A DNA stretch of 64,000 bases from Ixodes scapularis (GCF_016920785.2 NW_024609857.1:194445027-194509026), one strand, 5' to 3'; positions 41,574 through 52,997 are shown, counted from the first letter of the stretch. Notes: generated from the sequence alone by a model not told the origin. Numbers and translations are program-made.

Positions 41574-41707
41574 CAGTAAAACGCCCTTATCTTCGCGGCC
41601 CCTATTTCTTCTCGAATCGGTCACAGAGGACATGATCGCAGCCACTGAATTCTGCAAAATTAAAGGCCGCGAAAATTAAAGGTTCGCCAACATTAAAGAG
41701 TTTACTG
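41574..41707. mobile_element. Small TIR element (mariner/Tigger-like MITE), about 134 bp
   Basis: Begins CAGTAAAACGCCCTTAT and ends ..CATTAAAGAGTTTACTG; the ends are imperfect inverted repeats, and a ttcgcgg/ccgcgaa pair lies inside. It is flanked by TA on the left and TT on the right. No coding. Confidence 0.5.
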
Positions 41708-42533
41708 TTCTTCCGTGTGTCACATGATGTTAACATTTCAAGGAGGCTGAAGGTATTGGTTTAAGAAAAAATTGACCCATGAAAAAAAATGCCCTTCTCC
41801 AGGTTAGGCACGCGAGGTTCTTTTGCACTACCTATAAGGCGGCAAGTTTCTTTCGGCAGAGCTTTTGGTTAAACGGAATCACAAAAGTAGCTATACTTGG
41901 AGTCAACTATTTTGTGTTGCATTATAAAGCTAGAGTAAATTCCACTGCGCTTCTGCACAGCACTGTTTGTTGCGAGAGCATATGTGGTTTAGTGTTGCAT
42001 CCCATTTGCATGATCTAGACAAACTAATGCTGACAGAGTTGGAGCACTCAAAAAAAAACAAAAAAACAGCCGACTGTGGAAACATTGAGAGATGCACACA
42101 TGCGAACTGTGCATTTCTTAAAAGTGGATTCGAGCAAAGGCAAAGACAATATGTATACTTACGGCGGCCATACTTGCCTTTCTTAAGCATGACCACTTTT
42201 TCCTCGGTAGCATTATCCAGTAAGCACCAGCAACACGCCCATGAGACGCCGCCGACTTATGGATTGAATGACGACCCGCCTGAGGTCTTGGAAGGAGATC
42301 CGGAACACTGCTTTAGGCCAGATGTTGTATCTGGAGGGGGCAGGGACTAAAAATAAAAATTAACAAATTTATCTCAAGCGCTACATTCCTATAGCATAAT
42401 CTCTAGGATAGCAGTATATATATATATATTTTTTTTTAGGTCAGTGATGCATTTTAATTAAACACAAATGGTTGGTTTATATGATGAACCAGCAGCCCCT
42501 ATTTTCCTTAAGTGTAACGGAGTGTCTAACGTT
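41708..42533. other. Noncoding, with (TA)n run
   Basis: Nothing recognised except a (TA)n/(T)n stretch at 42414-42439. Confidence 0.5.
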
Positions 42534-42631
42534 ACGTCCGACGGAACCCGAAATAAAAATTAAAGTTACGCCCAACGTAACTGTCAAGCATTCGAGTTGT
42601 GTCCGACGTAACCCAAAATAAAAATTAAAGT
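42534..42631. repeat. Two-copy direct repeat, 66-bp period
   Basis: gtccgacggaacccgaaata (42535) and gtccgacgtaacccaaaata (42601), each followed by aaaattaaagtta. Confidence 0.85.
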
Positions 42632-42633
42632 TA

Positions 42634-43399
42634 CCGTATTTACTCGAAAATAGGCCGAACCCTATATATTGGATCCACCGAGAATTAAAAAAAAATAATT
42701 CAAATATAGGTCGACTCTTTTTATTTTTAAGAACAGGGGAAATTTTGGGCAAAAGAAACAAACCTTTCTTTACATCACTCTCAGCTAAATCACGGGGCGA
42801 TGCCAAAAACTTCATCTCCGTCAGAACTTCTGGACATGTCATCGTCGGCCGAAGCTTCGTCAGCTGGGTAGACATCCTCGCAAATTCGCAGCAATACTTC
42901 ACTGACACCGCTGTAAAATGACGACAAGAAACGAAAAAAGGTGCGAAGCGACGGAAGACAAACTACAAAGACGCAAGCAAAGCCGCCGTGTCGCCATGAG
43001 CAACACGCGAGCCGAGCCGCCTCAAGCAACTAACAAAAGTAAAATTTTTTTTTTTTTTGTGCGTTTGCGAGGATGGAGGGTAAAGTGCATGGCGCATCGC
43101 GTTCCTCTCCTTCCCCGTTGCCCAGCAAGGGAAACGCTAGAGGCGCGATGTCGAAATCCGACGCCCGACGGGTGCGCGCGATAGCGGCACCGGCCACCGC
43201 GGGCGGCGAGCCATTTCGGTTACCAAAAGCTTTTTGAAACAAGAAGCGGCGCGGCTCTACGGCAACGCCGGCTCGGTGACTTGATAGCTTCATGCCTCCG
43301 GTAGGGTCGCAAAATTTGGTCGCGAATGTAGGTGTCAAAATTCCTTAATCACAATTTCCAAAAAAAGAAAAAGGTCGATTTATATTCGAATAAACACGG
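42634..43399. mobile_element. Non-autonomous TIR element with TA target duplication (766 bp)
   Basis: Ends CCGTATTTACTCGAAAATAG and, inverted, CCGTGTTTATTCGAATATAA, each bordered by TA (42632-42633, 43400-43401). A TA duplication with CCGTATTTACTCG-type ends points to the Tc1/mariner/pogo group by resemblance. The interior has open frames on both strands (for example 42477-42908 minus, 43030-43338 minus) but no transposase motif. A 14-T run is at 43048-43061. Confidence 0.7.
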
Positions 43400-43402
43400 T
43401 AG

Positions 43403-43414
43403 TCAGCCGCGCGA
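43403..43414. repeat. LINE-B2 target-site duplication, 5' side
   Basis: tcagccgcgcga, identical to 49047-49058. Confidence 0.85.
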
Positions 43415-43650
43415 GGAGTGACGTTGCGATTCTGAACCGTGCGGACGTGTTTTATCGGCGCTCCGTCGAGAAGAACTTTTTGGCCCACTAAACGGCAAGC
43501 CAACGGAAATTCAACAACACCAACGGATGCGGAACATCATCCGGTATCGGAAGACACCAAAATCACCGAGGTGGGCCTATTTCTGATAAATTTTGGGCAA
43601 ATTTAGTATTCGCCACGCCGCCGGAGCCGCCCGCGGCGTTAGGCCTAGAC

Positions 43651-45459
43651 ATGGAAGCGGCGCAAAAAGCAAGGACTACAGAACAGCGACGGGAGGCACA
43701 ACTACGAAGCCTTGACGCTTTGGACCTCGAGAAAACCGATTCCGAGATGGAATTAACCACCGACAACGACGAAAGTCGCCAAATGAATCCGGCGAACAAC
43801 CGTGGCGACGGTACGGCCCGACGCCTCGGCGAGCAGCCGGGCACGCAGGGCTTATCGGCAGCAGAAGAAAAACACGTCACCGCGCCGGATTCCAGCGACG
43901 AGGACGAAAACGAAGATCGCGTCGGCTGGACGCAATTTATCTCAAGAAGAAGGAAACAAGCAGAGAAGAAAAAAGAAACCGCACCGAAGCCGGTGCATGA
44001 AAAATACCCACCACGTCCGAAAGAAACGCCGCGCTTCCTCAGGAACACAAAAAACGAATTTCGAATTGTCTATCGGGTGCAGGGCGGCATTGACCTTGCG
44101 AAACTACCAAGATGGATGGTATACGACGCAGTGAGAACTGCGGCAGCGGGTCCGGCAAGTCGAAACGAGCCAGACAAGGCACCGAAGATCCTCCTTCAAC
44201 CGGCGCAGAACCTCGTCACGCTGAGCACACCTAGCCTGGCGGTGGCTACGGAAGCAAGCTCGGCCACTACGCTCACGGTAGACGGCAAGACCTACCCACT
44301 CAAGGCATACATCGCCTCACCGGAGAATACCGTCAAGGTCGTTATCCATGGCATAAAGAAAAACACATCACCAGAGGAGCTCTTTGCCAACAGGAGGGTA
44401 GGGCCGGACTTCGAGCTCGTATATGGGAGGATGCTTGGAAGCTCGGAGACAGCGCTGCTCACCTTCCAGGGCCAACGAGCACCTCGTCAAGTTATCTACC
44501 AGCACGGCATCTACGAATGTCGAAAATACACCCCACTCCGACAGATCTGCAGCAAGTGCCACGAACTGGGACATAGGGCAGACATCTGCCCGAGACCGGA
44601 CGTGAACCTGTGCAAGGTGTGCGGACAAAGTAACAGCGAGAAGCATCAATGCACCGTGTCGTGTCGCAACTGTGGGGGCGCACATGTCGCGACGGCTAAA
44701 TTTTGCCCGGCCCGTCGCAGGCAGCCCCCGGCCACCCCACCACGACGAGCGTGGCAAGCAAGGCAAAGCAAAAAAACCCCGCCACTCTCTGGCAAGGACT
44801 TTCCATCTCTGCCAGGGACACATCAACCCCGCTCACTTAGCAGGAGGCGCCGATCCCGCAGCAGACGAAGGAGCACCAGTCGGGAAGAGAGTCGCAGCCG
44901 ATCAAGAGACCTCCGAGGGCCGCAGCCCCAGGCACGCGACCCCAGACCCGAAACCCCGGCAAGGGAACAACCCGCGGCCACGCAAAAGGTGAGCTGGAAT
45001 AAGCCCTTAGCCAACTCTCAACCCTCAAAACCGAACGAGAGTAAGGAAATACTACAAATAGCGCAAACAGGGATAGAGCCGATCAAAGCAGAAATACGAG
45101 AAATTAAAGATAGACTCGCCTCCCTCGAAAACTGTATAGGTCTACTCATGCGTAAAATAGATGCCTTAGGCAACAAGAAGATAGAGGCCATGTCCACCCT
45201 CCCGCGTCAGCAGCCAGCGGAACAAACAGAGACAGAAGCCTCGGAAGCAGACCGCGAGGAAACAGAAGAGAGCCTCCGCCGGAAAAATAGACAGCTCAAA
45301 CGGGATGTCCGAAGACTTTTTCGAGCGTTAGAAGAGACCCAAAACGGGCAAATAGGGAGAGATATAAACGACTGCAAAAGAGTAAAGCATGCCGACGGCC
45401 ATCCTAAACCCAGCTCGACAGATATCATGGGTAGCACAGCATGGCCCCTAGCCCAGTGA
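43651..45459 (+). CDS. LINE-B2 ORF1: gag-like protein with zinc knuckles (602 aa)
   Basis: Begins MEAAQKARTTEQRREAQL and is open throughout. The N-terminal third is charged. A middle region (LTVDGKTYPLKAYIASPENT, VVIHGIKKNTSPEEL) is characteristic of this ORF1 family. Three zinc knuckles follow at about residues 300-350: CSKCHELGHRADIC, CKVCGQSNSEKHQC and CRNCGGAHVATAKFC, all with every ligand. Next is an arginine/serine-rich stretch (about 395-430, SRRRRSRSRRRSTSREESRS), then a helical, probably coiled-coil segment (about 465-505, PIKAEIREIKDRLASLEN) that may support multimerisation. It overlaps ORF2 by 19 bp. The ORF1 of LINE-B1 has the same plan with a lost cysteine. Open frames antisense to it are shadows. 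Confidence 0.88.
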   Translation: MEAAQKARTTEQRREAQLRSLDALDLEKTDSEMELTTDNDESRQMNPANNRGDGTARRLGEQPGTQGLSAAEEKHVTAPDSSDEDENEDRVGWTQFISRRRKQAEKKKETAPKPVHEKYPPRPKETPRFLRNTKNEFRIVYRVQGGIDLAKLPRWMVYDAVRTAAAGPASRNEPDKAPKILLQPAQNLVTLSTPSLAVATEASSATTLTVDGKTYPLKAYIASPENTVKVVIHGIKKNTSPEELFANRRVGPDFELVYGRMLGSSETALLTFQGQRAPRQVIYQHGIYECRKYTPLRQICSKCHELGHRADICPRPDVNLCKVCGQSNSEKHQCTVSCRNCGGAHVATAKFCPARRRQPPATPPRRAWQARQSKKTPPLSGKDFPSLPGTHQPRSLSRRRRSRSRRRSTSREESRSRSRDLRGPQPQARDPRPETPAREQPAATQKVSWNKPLANSQPSKPNESKEILQIAQTGIEPIKAEIREIKDRLASLENCIGLLMRKIDALGNKKIEAMSTLPRQQPAEQTETEASEADREETEESLRRKNRQLKRDVRRLFRALEETQNGQIGRDINDCKRVKHADGHPKPSSTDIMGSTAWPLAQ

Positions 45460-48400
45460 GCGAACCGCATATTATAATCTGGCAATGGAACTGCCGCAGT
45501 TACCAGCCGAAGGAGGGATCATTGACGCAACACATATTAGGATCCACGTCGCAGCCAGACATAATTGCCGTGCAAGAGACCGGCAAAACACCGCGAGTCC
45601 CCCGATATGTCACTTTCAAGCCCGAAGGTCAAACGCAGGTGGCAACCCTAGTCGGTAAAAGACACACGGCTATAGAGCATGAAGTGGGCCTTCCTCAGGA
45701 TCAGATTCAGCATTGCCTAGTGGAAATCGTACCCAGGAAAAGGGGCCGGCACAGTCTCTTCATACTTAATGTCTACTGCTCGCCTTCGGTGCGCAATCCT
45801 CCCCTTAGTCGACTCCTCCATCTAGCAGCAAACAAAGCCAACAACCATCCACTGCTTATAGCAGGCGATTTTAATGCCCCACACAGTATGTGGGGATACA
45901 ATAATGACACCCACGGGGAACGGATGTGGCAAAAGCCATAGAAAATCTATCGCTCGTCCTTCTTACAGATCCAGACTTCCCCACCCGTATTGGTAATAGA
46001 GCGTGCCGAGACACTTGCCCGGACCTCACCCTAACCAAGAATGTTGCCAATGCTGTATGGGAAAACACGGGGGTTGAGTTAGGAAGCGATCATTACATTC
46101 TGTCAACCGAGATTTATGGAAAGGAGTATGAAAAAAAACGTGGCCGCCCCAACCGTAACATCGACTGGGACCTCTTTAGACAGTATTGCGATGATGCGGG
46201 TACCGTCGGGGTAGAAGAGTGGAGCCGAGGTATCATAGAGCGCCGAGAGGCGTGCACAACAACGGTCTACGGCAGCGAAGAGTTTCCGGAGGTCGACAAC
46301 CACCTACTCCATTTATCGAATAGACGTAGAATGCTCATACGCCGTTGGTCCCGAAAGAAAACAAACCTAAGGCTTAAAAGACGCATTGACCGCCTCACAG
46401 CTGAAGCGGAACAATACGCTAAGGAGCTCTGCGCCCGTAATTGGGACGATATATGCGACCGCATGCAAGGAGGTCTAGGAACTAAGGAGACTTGGCGCCT
46501 AATTCGGCATCTAATCGATCCTACCAAAAGTAAATATCAGGTTTCGCAGGTCGTACAGAAGATCCTCCACCTCGACAGCAGGACGGACGACCAAATCTTA
46601 GACAGCATCAAGGATAAGTACATTGGGCAATGCCCTGCGGCCATCTACGCGGAATACGGAGGAGAAGCGAATGAACACCTCGATCGGGAAATCACGTTGG
46701 CAGAATTGCAATTCGCAGCCCAAGCTATTCGCCGCAATACAACTCCTGGAAGAGATAAGATTGACTTCAAAATTCTCAAAAATCTGAATAATGAAGACTA
46801 CGAACGCTTGACCAAGATCTACAATAGCATATGGGAAAGTAGCTCGCTCCCCCCTGAATGGAAGCACGCCGAAATCATACTTATCCCAAAGCCGGGAAAA
46901 CCACCGGGCATTGAAAATATGCCACCTATCTCGTTAACATCTTGTATGGGTAAGCTCCTCGAGCATATTATCCTCAATCGGCTGCAGCCCCACCTGGAAA
47001 GCGTCAATGCCTTAGCGGACACCATGTTTGGCTTCCGCAGACATCTCTCTACACAGGACGTGCTCCTGCAGATCAAGGAGGAAATTTAGACCGCAAATCC
47101 AGCCAGGCGAAAGCAATTCTAGCGCTAGATCTAGCCGGCGCATTTGATAATGTGCGACATGAGGCTATACTGGAGAACCTCCCACACACGAATTGCGGAG
47201 CCCGAATATATAACTATGTCAAGGATTTCCTCAGGGATCGTACCGCCACTATAGGTGTAGGCACCCTTCGCACTCCGGAGTTCCGTATGCCCAACAGAGG
47301 CACACCTCAGGGGTCAGTGCTCTCACCTACCCTGTTTAATATAGCGATGAGAAAGCTTCCAGAAGCTCTCTCTCAAATAGCAGGCATACGCTACGCGCTG
47401 TATGCGGATGACATTACCATATGGACTCCGGCAGGCAGCCTGGGCGAACAAGAGAATGTACTGCAGAGCGCTATAGACACGGTAGAAAACTATGTACAGC
47501 CTAGAGGCCTGCAATGCTCTGCCGAAAAATCTGAGCTCATCCTCATCAAAGAACGCAGAGGCCAAAAGAGACCTGATCCCCCCCTATACCTACACCTGCG
47601 AGGCCAAACGATTCCACAGGTCAAGTCGCTACGGATCCTAGGAATGCACCTGCAGGAGGGAGGGGGAGCAGGAGACAACGTCTCAAAAGTGCTTCGCTCC
47701 CTCGCGCAGGTGGAAAGGATGGCCACCCGCATAATTAACAAGCGAAGAGGCCTTAAAGAGATCGACGGGGTGCGACTTGTGAATGCGCTCGTCATTAGCC
47801 GCATAGTTTATGCCTTACCGTACCATAAACTCAACCAGGAGCAAACAAAGAAGATTGACACTGCAATTAGGAAAGCATTTAAACACGTCCTCGGCCTGCC
47901 AGTAAGCACGTCAAATGCGAAACTCGCAAGCCTAGGCCTACACAACACGTACGCCGAGCTTGCAGAGGCCCAGCTGCTCAACCAGCTAGAACGACTCACA
48001 AAGAGCCCGACCGGCAGAAATCTCCTCGCAAAACTAGGATATGACTGTTTCCTCCGTGGCAGCGAAGACATCGAGATTCTAAATGATCAAATCAGAAGTA
48101 AAATTACAGTTCGTCCAATCCCCAGACACATGCAACCGGGGAGACATGACGGCAGAAGACAGGCCAGAATTCGATTCTTAGAGCATCAAATACAAAGCTG
48201 GGACAATACTCTCTACACGGATGCCTCTCGACGCTCGAGCACAAATATTTACTCCTTGAGTGTAATCGACCAACATCTCTTAACCCGCTGCATGGCATCA
48301 ATAAAAACATCCACCGTCGACGCCGCGGAGGAAACGGCTATAGCACTTGCAGCCTCGGCAAGCCGCGGACGGGACAGTGTCACTATAATCACTGATTCCC

Positions 48401-49014
48401 AGCAAGCGTGCCGGAATTACGCAAAAGGGCAAATCTACAAAGCGGCAGCAGCAGTACTCAGGAAAGGAACCAACCCTCCAAAGGTGACGCTCATCTGGGC
48501 CCCGGGGCACGCGGGATTATTAGGAAATGAACGCGCGCACGAGGTGGCTCGAGGTCTGCATTTCCGAGCGGGTGAGCGCCCAAGGGAGGAAAATGAGCAA
48601 GAACCAGTAGAGAGACGCTATAGCGAACTCCTCGCCTACTATAGGCAGGCTAGACAGAGTTTTTCCAGCCCGAATGGGCTCACGCGAAAGCAGGGTGTCA
48701 TCTGGAGACAACTCCAGACAGATACATTTCCGCACATAGCTCGGCTTCACAAATTCTATCCACAAAAATACCCCTCCCACCTCTGCCCCTGGTGCAAACA
48801 ACTACCGGCTAAACTCGCACACGTCACCTGGACGTGCCCTGAGCTACCTATTTTAGATTCTACTGAGAATGCTGAAATAATCCCCATTGAGAATAACACA
48901 TATGAGGGTTGGCTGAGGGCTCTATCCAGCTCCCTGCACTCCGATCAGGTCCGCCTCATCAACAGGGCTGTACTCACAGCCCGCAAAAGCGGCGTCCTGG
49001 ACATGGGATGCTGA
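45441..49014 (+). pseudogene. LINE-B2 ORF2: endonuclease, RT, RNase H with two frameshifts
   Basis: ATG at 45441 starts MAPSPVSEPHIIIWQWNCRS. The endonuclease runs to the first frameshift near 45930 (AVQETGK, IAGDFNAPHSMWG), and its end (GVELGSDHYIL) resumes in the next frame. The RT first half runs to the second frameshift at about 47087 (NTTPGRDKIDF, PPISLTSCMGKLLEH). The last frame, 47090-49014, holds GTPQGSVLSPTLFN, YALYADDITIW and RNase H (LYTDASRR, AEETAIALA, ITDSQQA, WAPGHAGLLGNERAHEVA). In the last motif histidine replaces the usual aspartate (ERAH for E.AD). The C-terminal segment is CPWCKQL..LAHVTWTCP. Apart from the two shifts there is no stop, so damage is recent. ORF2 is likely translated by reinitiation at the 19-bp overlap with ORF1, an inference from layout. 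Confidence 0.9.
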
Positions 49015-49046
49015 TTTGACTCTGTCAAATAAATGTTTTCACTCAC

Positions 49047-49058
49047 TCAGCCGCGCGA
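49047..49058. repeat. LINE-B2 target-site duplication, 3' side
   Basis: tcagccgcgcga, identical to 43403-43414. Confidence 0.85.
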
Positions 49059-50715
49059 CGAGACACACATTATGAAAGCGATTGGTGCGAGCGACCAAGG
49101 CGATGAGCGACGTCTTCTAGAAGCCCAAGAACCGAGCGGCGCAAGCAGCGAGAGTGAGAAATCTTCGTCGCTCGGCGCCGGCACTCGTAGCTTCTCGCCG
49201 TCGCTCGTCTCGTTGATCGCTATATTGCTAACATGCCGTTCAGAAAGGCGCTCTAAGTGCTTACCATTGCATTGGGACCAGCCTCGCATCCAACCGTAAC
49301 CAGTCTTGACTTTTTTTTTTAGCCGCCCAGGTAGAAGTTAACATCGTACATACACCGTTTTCAAGCATGGCTCCTCGTTCATTGCTCGATTTACATTTTC
49401 GGCAAATGACCGCAATGAAGCACAATTATTCGAGTTCAAAATTGTCACGAACACTTGGCACGCATGCTTATACTGTAGCGCACCTAACGTAATTTAAAAG
49501 TAGAACGAAAACGGGACGAGATTCGCTTACCGCTTCACGGATCCTAGGCCTTCGGATCCTAGGCCTATCGGCCGTACTTGGAAGTCACCTGAGGTCCGGC
49601 GATCGGACCAGTCGAGCCGGCCTGACGCAGGCTGACCACGCCTGGTTGAACTATGAGAGGCGCCGTCCAGTTGAGAGCCAGAGACGCAGTAGAAACGGAC
49701 CGTAAAACATCTGTCCCGTAACCGTAAACGAGCCAACGACCCCCCACACCACTCTATCTTCGCCATTGTTCGCCATCTCCTCGACGACCGGAAGTGGAAG
49801 CCGCGAAGTTAGGAAAGCCGCGGCAGCGGAAGCCACCGGGCGGAAGCTTTACGTTTCGGTTTCGCTTTCCTCCAACGCCGGCTACGGTCACTACGGCTGC
49901 TGGCTGGTGGGTTTGTGGCTGGTTGTGACGACGTGAGGGGCCACAAAAAGACGCCGAGTTGGCCGAGTACGAGTCACGGCCCACGATACGAGCAACGGGC
50001 CGTTTGCCGCTGTCGACCGGCGATGCGGTATCCGCGGCTTGGTGTCACGATCGGTTTGTTGCCGTGCACGCTGACTCAAAGCTCGAAGTTATGCAGTTCC
50101 GTTCCGGCACCAGCCGCACCACGTTTTCCGGTGCATCGCGCGTGGAGGCCTTTCGACGCATTCAGTGAACGTAAAGATCGTGCCCGCTGTCTTCGGTGCT
50201 GTGGAAGAAGTTGGGAGACGGAAGGCGTTTAGGACTCCAGGCCGGGCCGCCGGTTCACTCTGAACGAGAGGCGACGTGTGTGTGCGCGCTTTGAGGAAGC
50301 CTCCGCGTTTCGCCGCGCTAGACCTCGCCGATCGTGACCGGACCAACCGGACCCCCGAGTCTGAGAGGCTCTTGCGGAGCCAGGAACTGCACCGAGGTAG
50401 GAGCTGCTCGTTCTGCGCTACCATGCAGTGCTCTACAGTGCTCGGAGCTCTCGGTGTCATTCGTGCTTGCATCGAAGCCTTTGTGACCCCTTCGGACGCG
50501 CAAGTCGTACTTCACAAAGGTTTGGACGGGGCCGCCCTCACCGAGCAGCTCCGCTATATTCCGCTTACTAATGATCGCAATTAAAGCTTGCGTTTGTTCT
50601 CGGGAAAAAAATTGCGGGACCGCTCTCCGCGCCGCCGACGAGGTTGGCTGCCGCCATGTTCTCAGCTGTTCACTCGCTCCCGCAGCGAGCGCCTTCCGAT
50701 AATCCTCCCCGTTCC
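49059..50715. other. CpG-rich noncoding region
   Basis: High density of CG dinucleotides, especially 49540-50720, unlike the AT-rich duplicated units. It has a small direct repeat (cggatcctaggcct at 49538 and 49555) and inverted gcgagcgacc/gtcgctcg words at 49087-49220. Open frames of up to 127 codons on both strands have no recognisable domain. It could be a CpG island or an unrecognised GC-rich transposon. Confidence 0.4.
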
Positions 50716-50723
50716 AAAATGCG

Positions 50724-50811
50724 ATGCGCTTTGCGCATTATGCCGTTTACGTGACCGCATATTGAATGCGGCAACTGGATTCAATGCGACTAAGTCGCAT
50801 CCGTGTAAACG
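50724..50811. repeat. Cluster of small perfect hairpins
   Basis: atgcgc-ttt-gcgcat (50724-50738); an outer pair cgtttac (50744-50750) with gtaaacg (50805-50811) enclosing ccgcat-attga-atgcgg (50755-50771) and atgcgac-taa-gtcgcat (50784-50800). A cloverleaf-like fold without tRNA box sequences. Confidence 0.65.
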
Positions 50812-50868
50812 TGGCTTATGTTCTTTGTCGACAAGTATGGTGTATGTAACGATAGCGGTGGTGAACGA

Positions 50869-50975
50869 TGGACGTTTTTGTTGGAAGATGGCGGTCGTCT
50901 TTCTGCATGTATGATTTGGTTACACCGTGGTCCTGTGGTATAAGCGTTTTTGTTGGAAAGATGGCGGTCGCCTAC
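50869..50975. repeat. Two-copy direct repeat, about 74-bp period
   Basis: cgtttttgttggaagatggc (50873) and cgtttttgttggaaagatgg (50947), both continuing cggtcg.ct. Confidence 0.8.
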
Positions 50976-51179
50976 GTCATCGGACGCAAAATCATACCAG
51001 CCACACCGAATCATATCGGCAAGCAAAGTGGCTGCCAGTATAAACAGACCCGGAGCCATAACGGTGCCGGTATCTCCAGTTATGCAGAACGCCAAACCAA
51101 ACTAGCTGCATTCATAACACAAAGAAATTATTGTGGTGTCATACCAGAACTGTACAAGCATCAGGTTTGTTTCTTGTAC

Positions 51180-51275
51180 GTTTTTCCAATAGGGTAGGAT
51201 GTCCCATATTACGGCCATATTACGGCCTTTTCCTTCATCTTTCCATCGTCGAGATTTTCCAATAGGGATGTCCTT
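51180..51275. repeat. Direct repeat at the Gypsy-2 truncation point
   Basis: ttttccaatagggtaggatg near 51181 and ttttccaatagggatgtcc near 51257 flank about 50 bp containing a doubled attacggcc word. The Gypsy-2 RNase H reading ends here. Confidence 0.6.
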
Positions 51276-52962
51276 GTTTATCCCGTTGTAGCAGTACAGC
51301 TCCGAGGCCATACGACGAAGCGTCTGCCGAAACGATGAGGTGTTGTCCTGGATCATACAAAGTCAGGGTTGCAGCGTCTTGGTTGTCTTTCTTTATTGCT
51401 TCCCAAGCACGCTGCTGCTGAACATTTCAGGCCCACTCTATGTCCCTTTTCAACAGGTCTCGTAGGGGTTTTAGTTTTTCCGACATGTGTGGGATGAATC
51501 TACCGAATTGGTTGGCCATCCCGATGAATTGCCTTATCTCATGAACTGTGGTGGGTGGACGCATTTTAGTGATTGCATCAACCCGTTCTGGATCCGGCAG
51601 AAGTCCTTGGCTGCTGATTATGTGGCCAAGGAACTTGACAGAGGTCTTCTTAAATTCACACTTCCCATTTAGTGTGACACCTGCCGTTTTCAGCCCTTGA
51701 AGAACTTCTTCGAGCCTGGAGTCATGTTCCTTCGCGTTCGACCCCGTCACCAGGATGTCGTCCATATGACACAGCACCCCCGGAAGGCCCTCGAAGATTT
51801 GGTTCATCTTCCTTTGGAAGTGCTCAGGTGCAGATGAAATCCCAAATGGAAGCCTTTGAGAGCAGAACCGACCAAATGGGGTGATGAAAGTTGTCAAGAG
51901 CTGTGACTCCGCCGCCCGCTTGATTTGTCAGAAGCCTGCCTTGGCGTCCAGTTTTGAATACAAAGATGTAATAGAAAGACGGCCCAAGGTTTCTTCCACT
52001 GATGGCAAGACCAGTTTCTCGCGCTCAATGTTCTTATTGAGCTGTGTCAGATCTACACATATTCTGACACCTCCATTCGACTTAGGAACCACCACCATTC
52101 CAGAGCACCACGCGGTGGGTTCTTCTAGTCGCTTTATGATCCCGTCCTTTAACATTTTTTTCAAGTGCTCCTCAACTTTTGATATCAGAGCCAAGGGTAC
52201 ACGACGGGACGTGTTTACTGAAATCGGTGTGGCATTATCAATTAGCTTAATCTTGTATTCCCCCTTCATTATTCCAATACCACTGAAAAGTTCCGGATAT
52301 TTCTGGTGATAACCGGCAGTAGTGGGGTCGGTGACTGAATGCATGAATTTGACCAGTCCAAGTTCTGTGCTAGCTTCACGTCCCAGAAGCGGTTCGTCAA
52401 GGTTCGTGACAACATAGATGTCCTCATGTATCAGCTGTTGACCATGTTGAATCGTGGCCCGGAACTTCCCAACGACTGTTAACATCTGCCTTCCGGGTCC
52501 GAAAAGTTTGGCCGCAGTAGGCTGGAGGTTTTTGAAGCTCGATGCTGCATCCTCCGGTATGGCACTGACGTCGGCGCCTCTATCAATCTTGAACTGGACG
52601 ACCTTGTCATTGACCTTGAGCGGGACTCTCCAAGCCAGGCCAGCAGAAGATTTAACACTTCCGAGCAGCCGTTTTTCTTGATCTGTCTCCAGGTTTACTT
52701 CCTGTATAGACTTTCTCCTGCATACCTTTGTCCAATGTCCTCGTCTGCCACAGTTTAGGCACTTGGAACTGATTGCAGGACACTCGGAGTTTGTGTGCGC
52801 CAACTTGCCACATTTTCCGCAGGTAGGAGCTTTCGTGTCATTTCTTGACTCTGAATTGCTCGGAGCCTTCCATTTTTCTTGTCTTTTACCAAGGACATCG
52901 ACGACCATCTCCTCTTTTTCTGTTTGCCTGTGCCCTCGGACCACTGCTTGTTGCTTGTGCAC
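51240..52962 (-). pseudogene. Gypsy-2 pol remnant: zinc knuckles, protease, RT, start of RNase H
   Basis: 52962-51928 holds two zinc knuckles (CGKCGKLAHTNSEC, CLNCGRRGHWTKVC). Next is a retroviral-type protease segment whose active-site triplet reads DRG (FKIDRGADVSAIPE) rather than DTG or DSG. Then comes the RT N-terminus (GIIKRLEEPTAWCSGMVVVP, RICVDLTQLNK). After a break near 51900 the RT palm continues (RLPFGISSAPEHFQ, CHMDDILVTG, FLGHIISSQGLLP) to a TGA at 51427. RNase H start (VSADASSYGLGAVLL) is readable beyond it to about 51250, where the copy is truncated. This resembles K02A2.6-like Gypsy polyproteins. Dead by frameshift, stop, protease change and loss of integrase. Confidence 0.85.
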
Positions 52963-52997
52963 GGCTTCTTTCTGTCGAGCTCGTGTGACTGCAGCTT

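Larger units (their letters stand above)
43415..49046 (+). mobile_element. LINE-B copy 2, full length (5.6 kb)
   Basis: 5' UTR (43415-43650), ORF1 (43651-45459), ORF2 (45441-49014 with two frameshifts) and a short 3' UTR ending ttttcactcac. Flanked by a perfect 12-bp duplication. It lies immediately right of the TIR element ending at 43399, with one base between its TA and this duplication. Confidence 0.9.

Noticed and set aside
43563..44048. 161-codon minus-strand frame
   Set aside because: Antisense shadow of LINE-B2 ORF1.
49915..50584. Protein-coding gene in the CpG-rich block
   Set aside because: Several frames of 60-127 codons overlap on both strands, as expected from GC-rich DNA with few stops; no motif or splice structure found.
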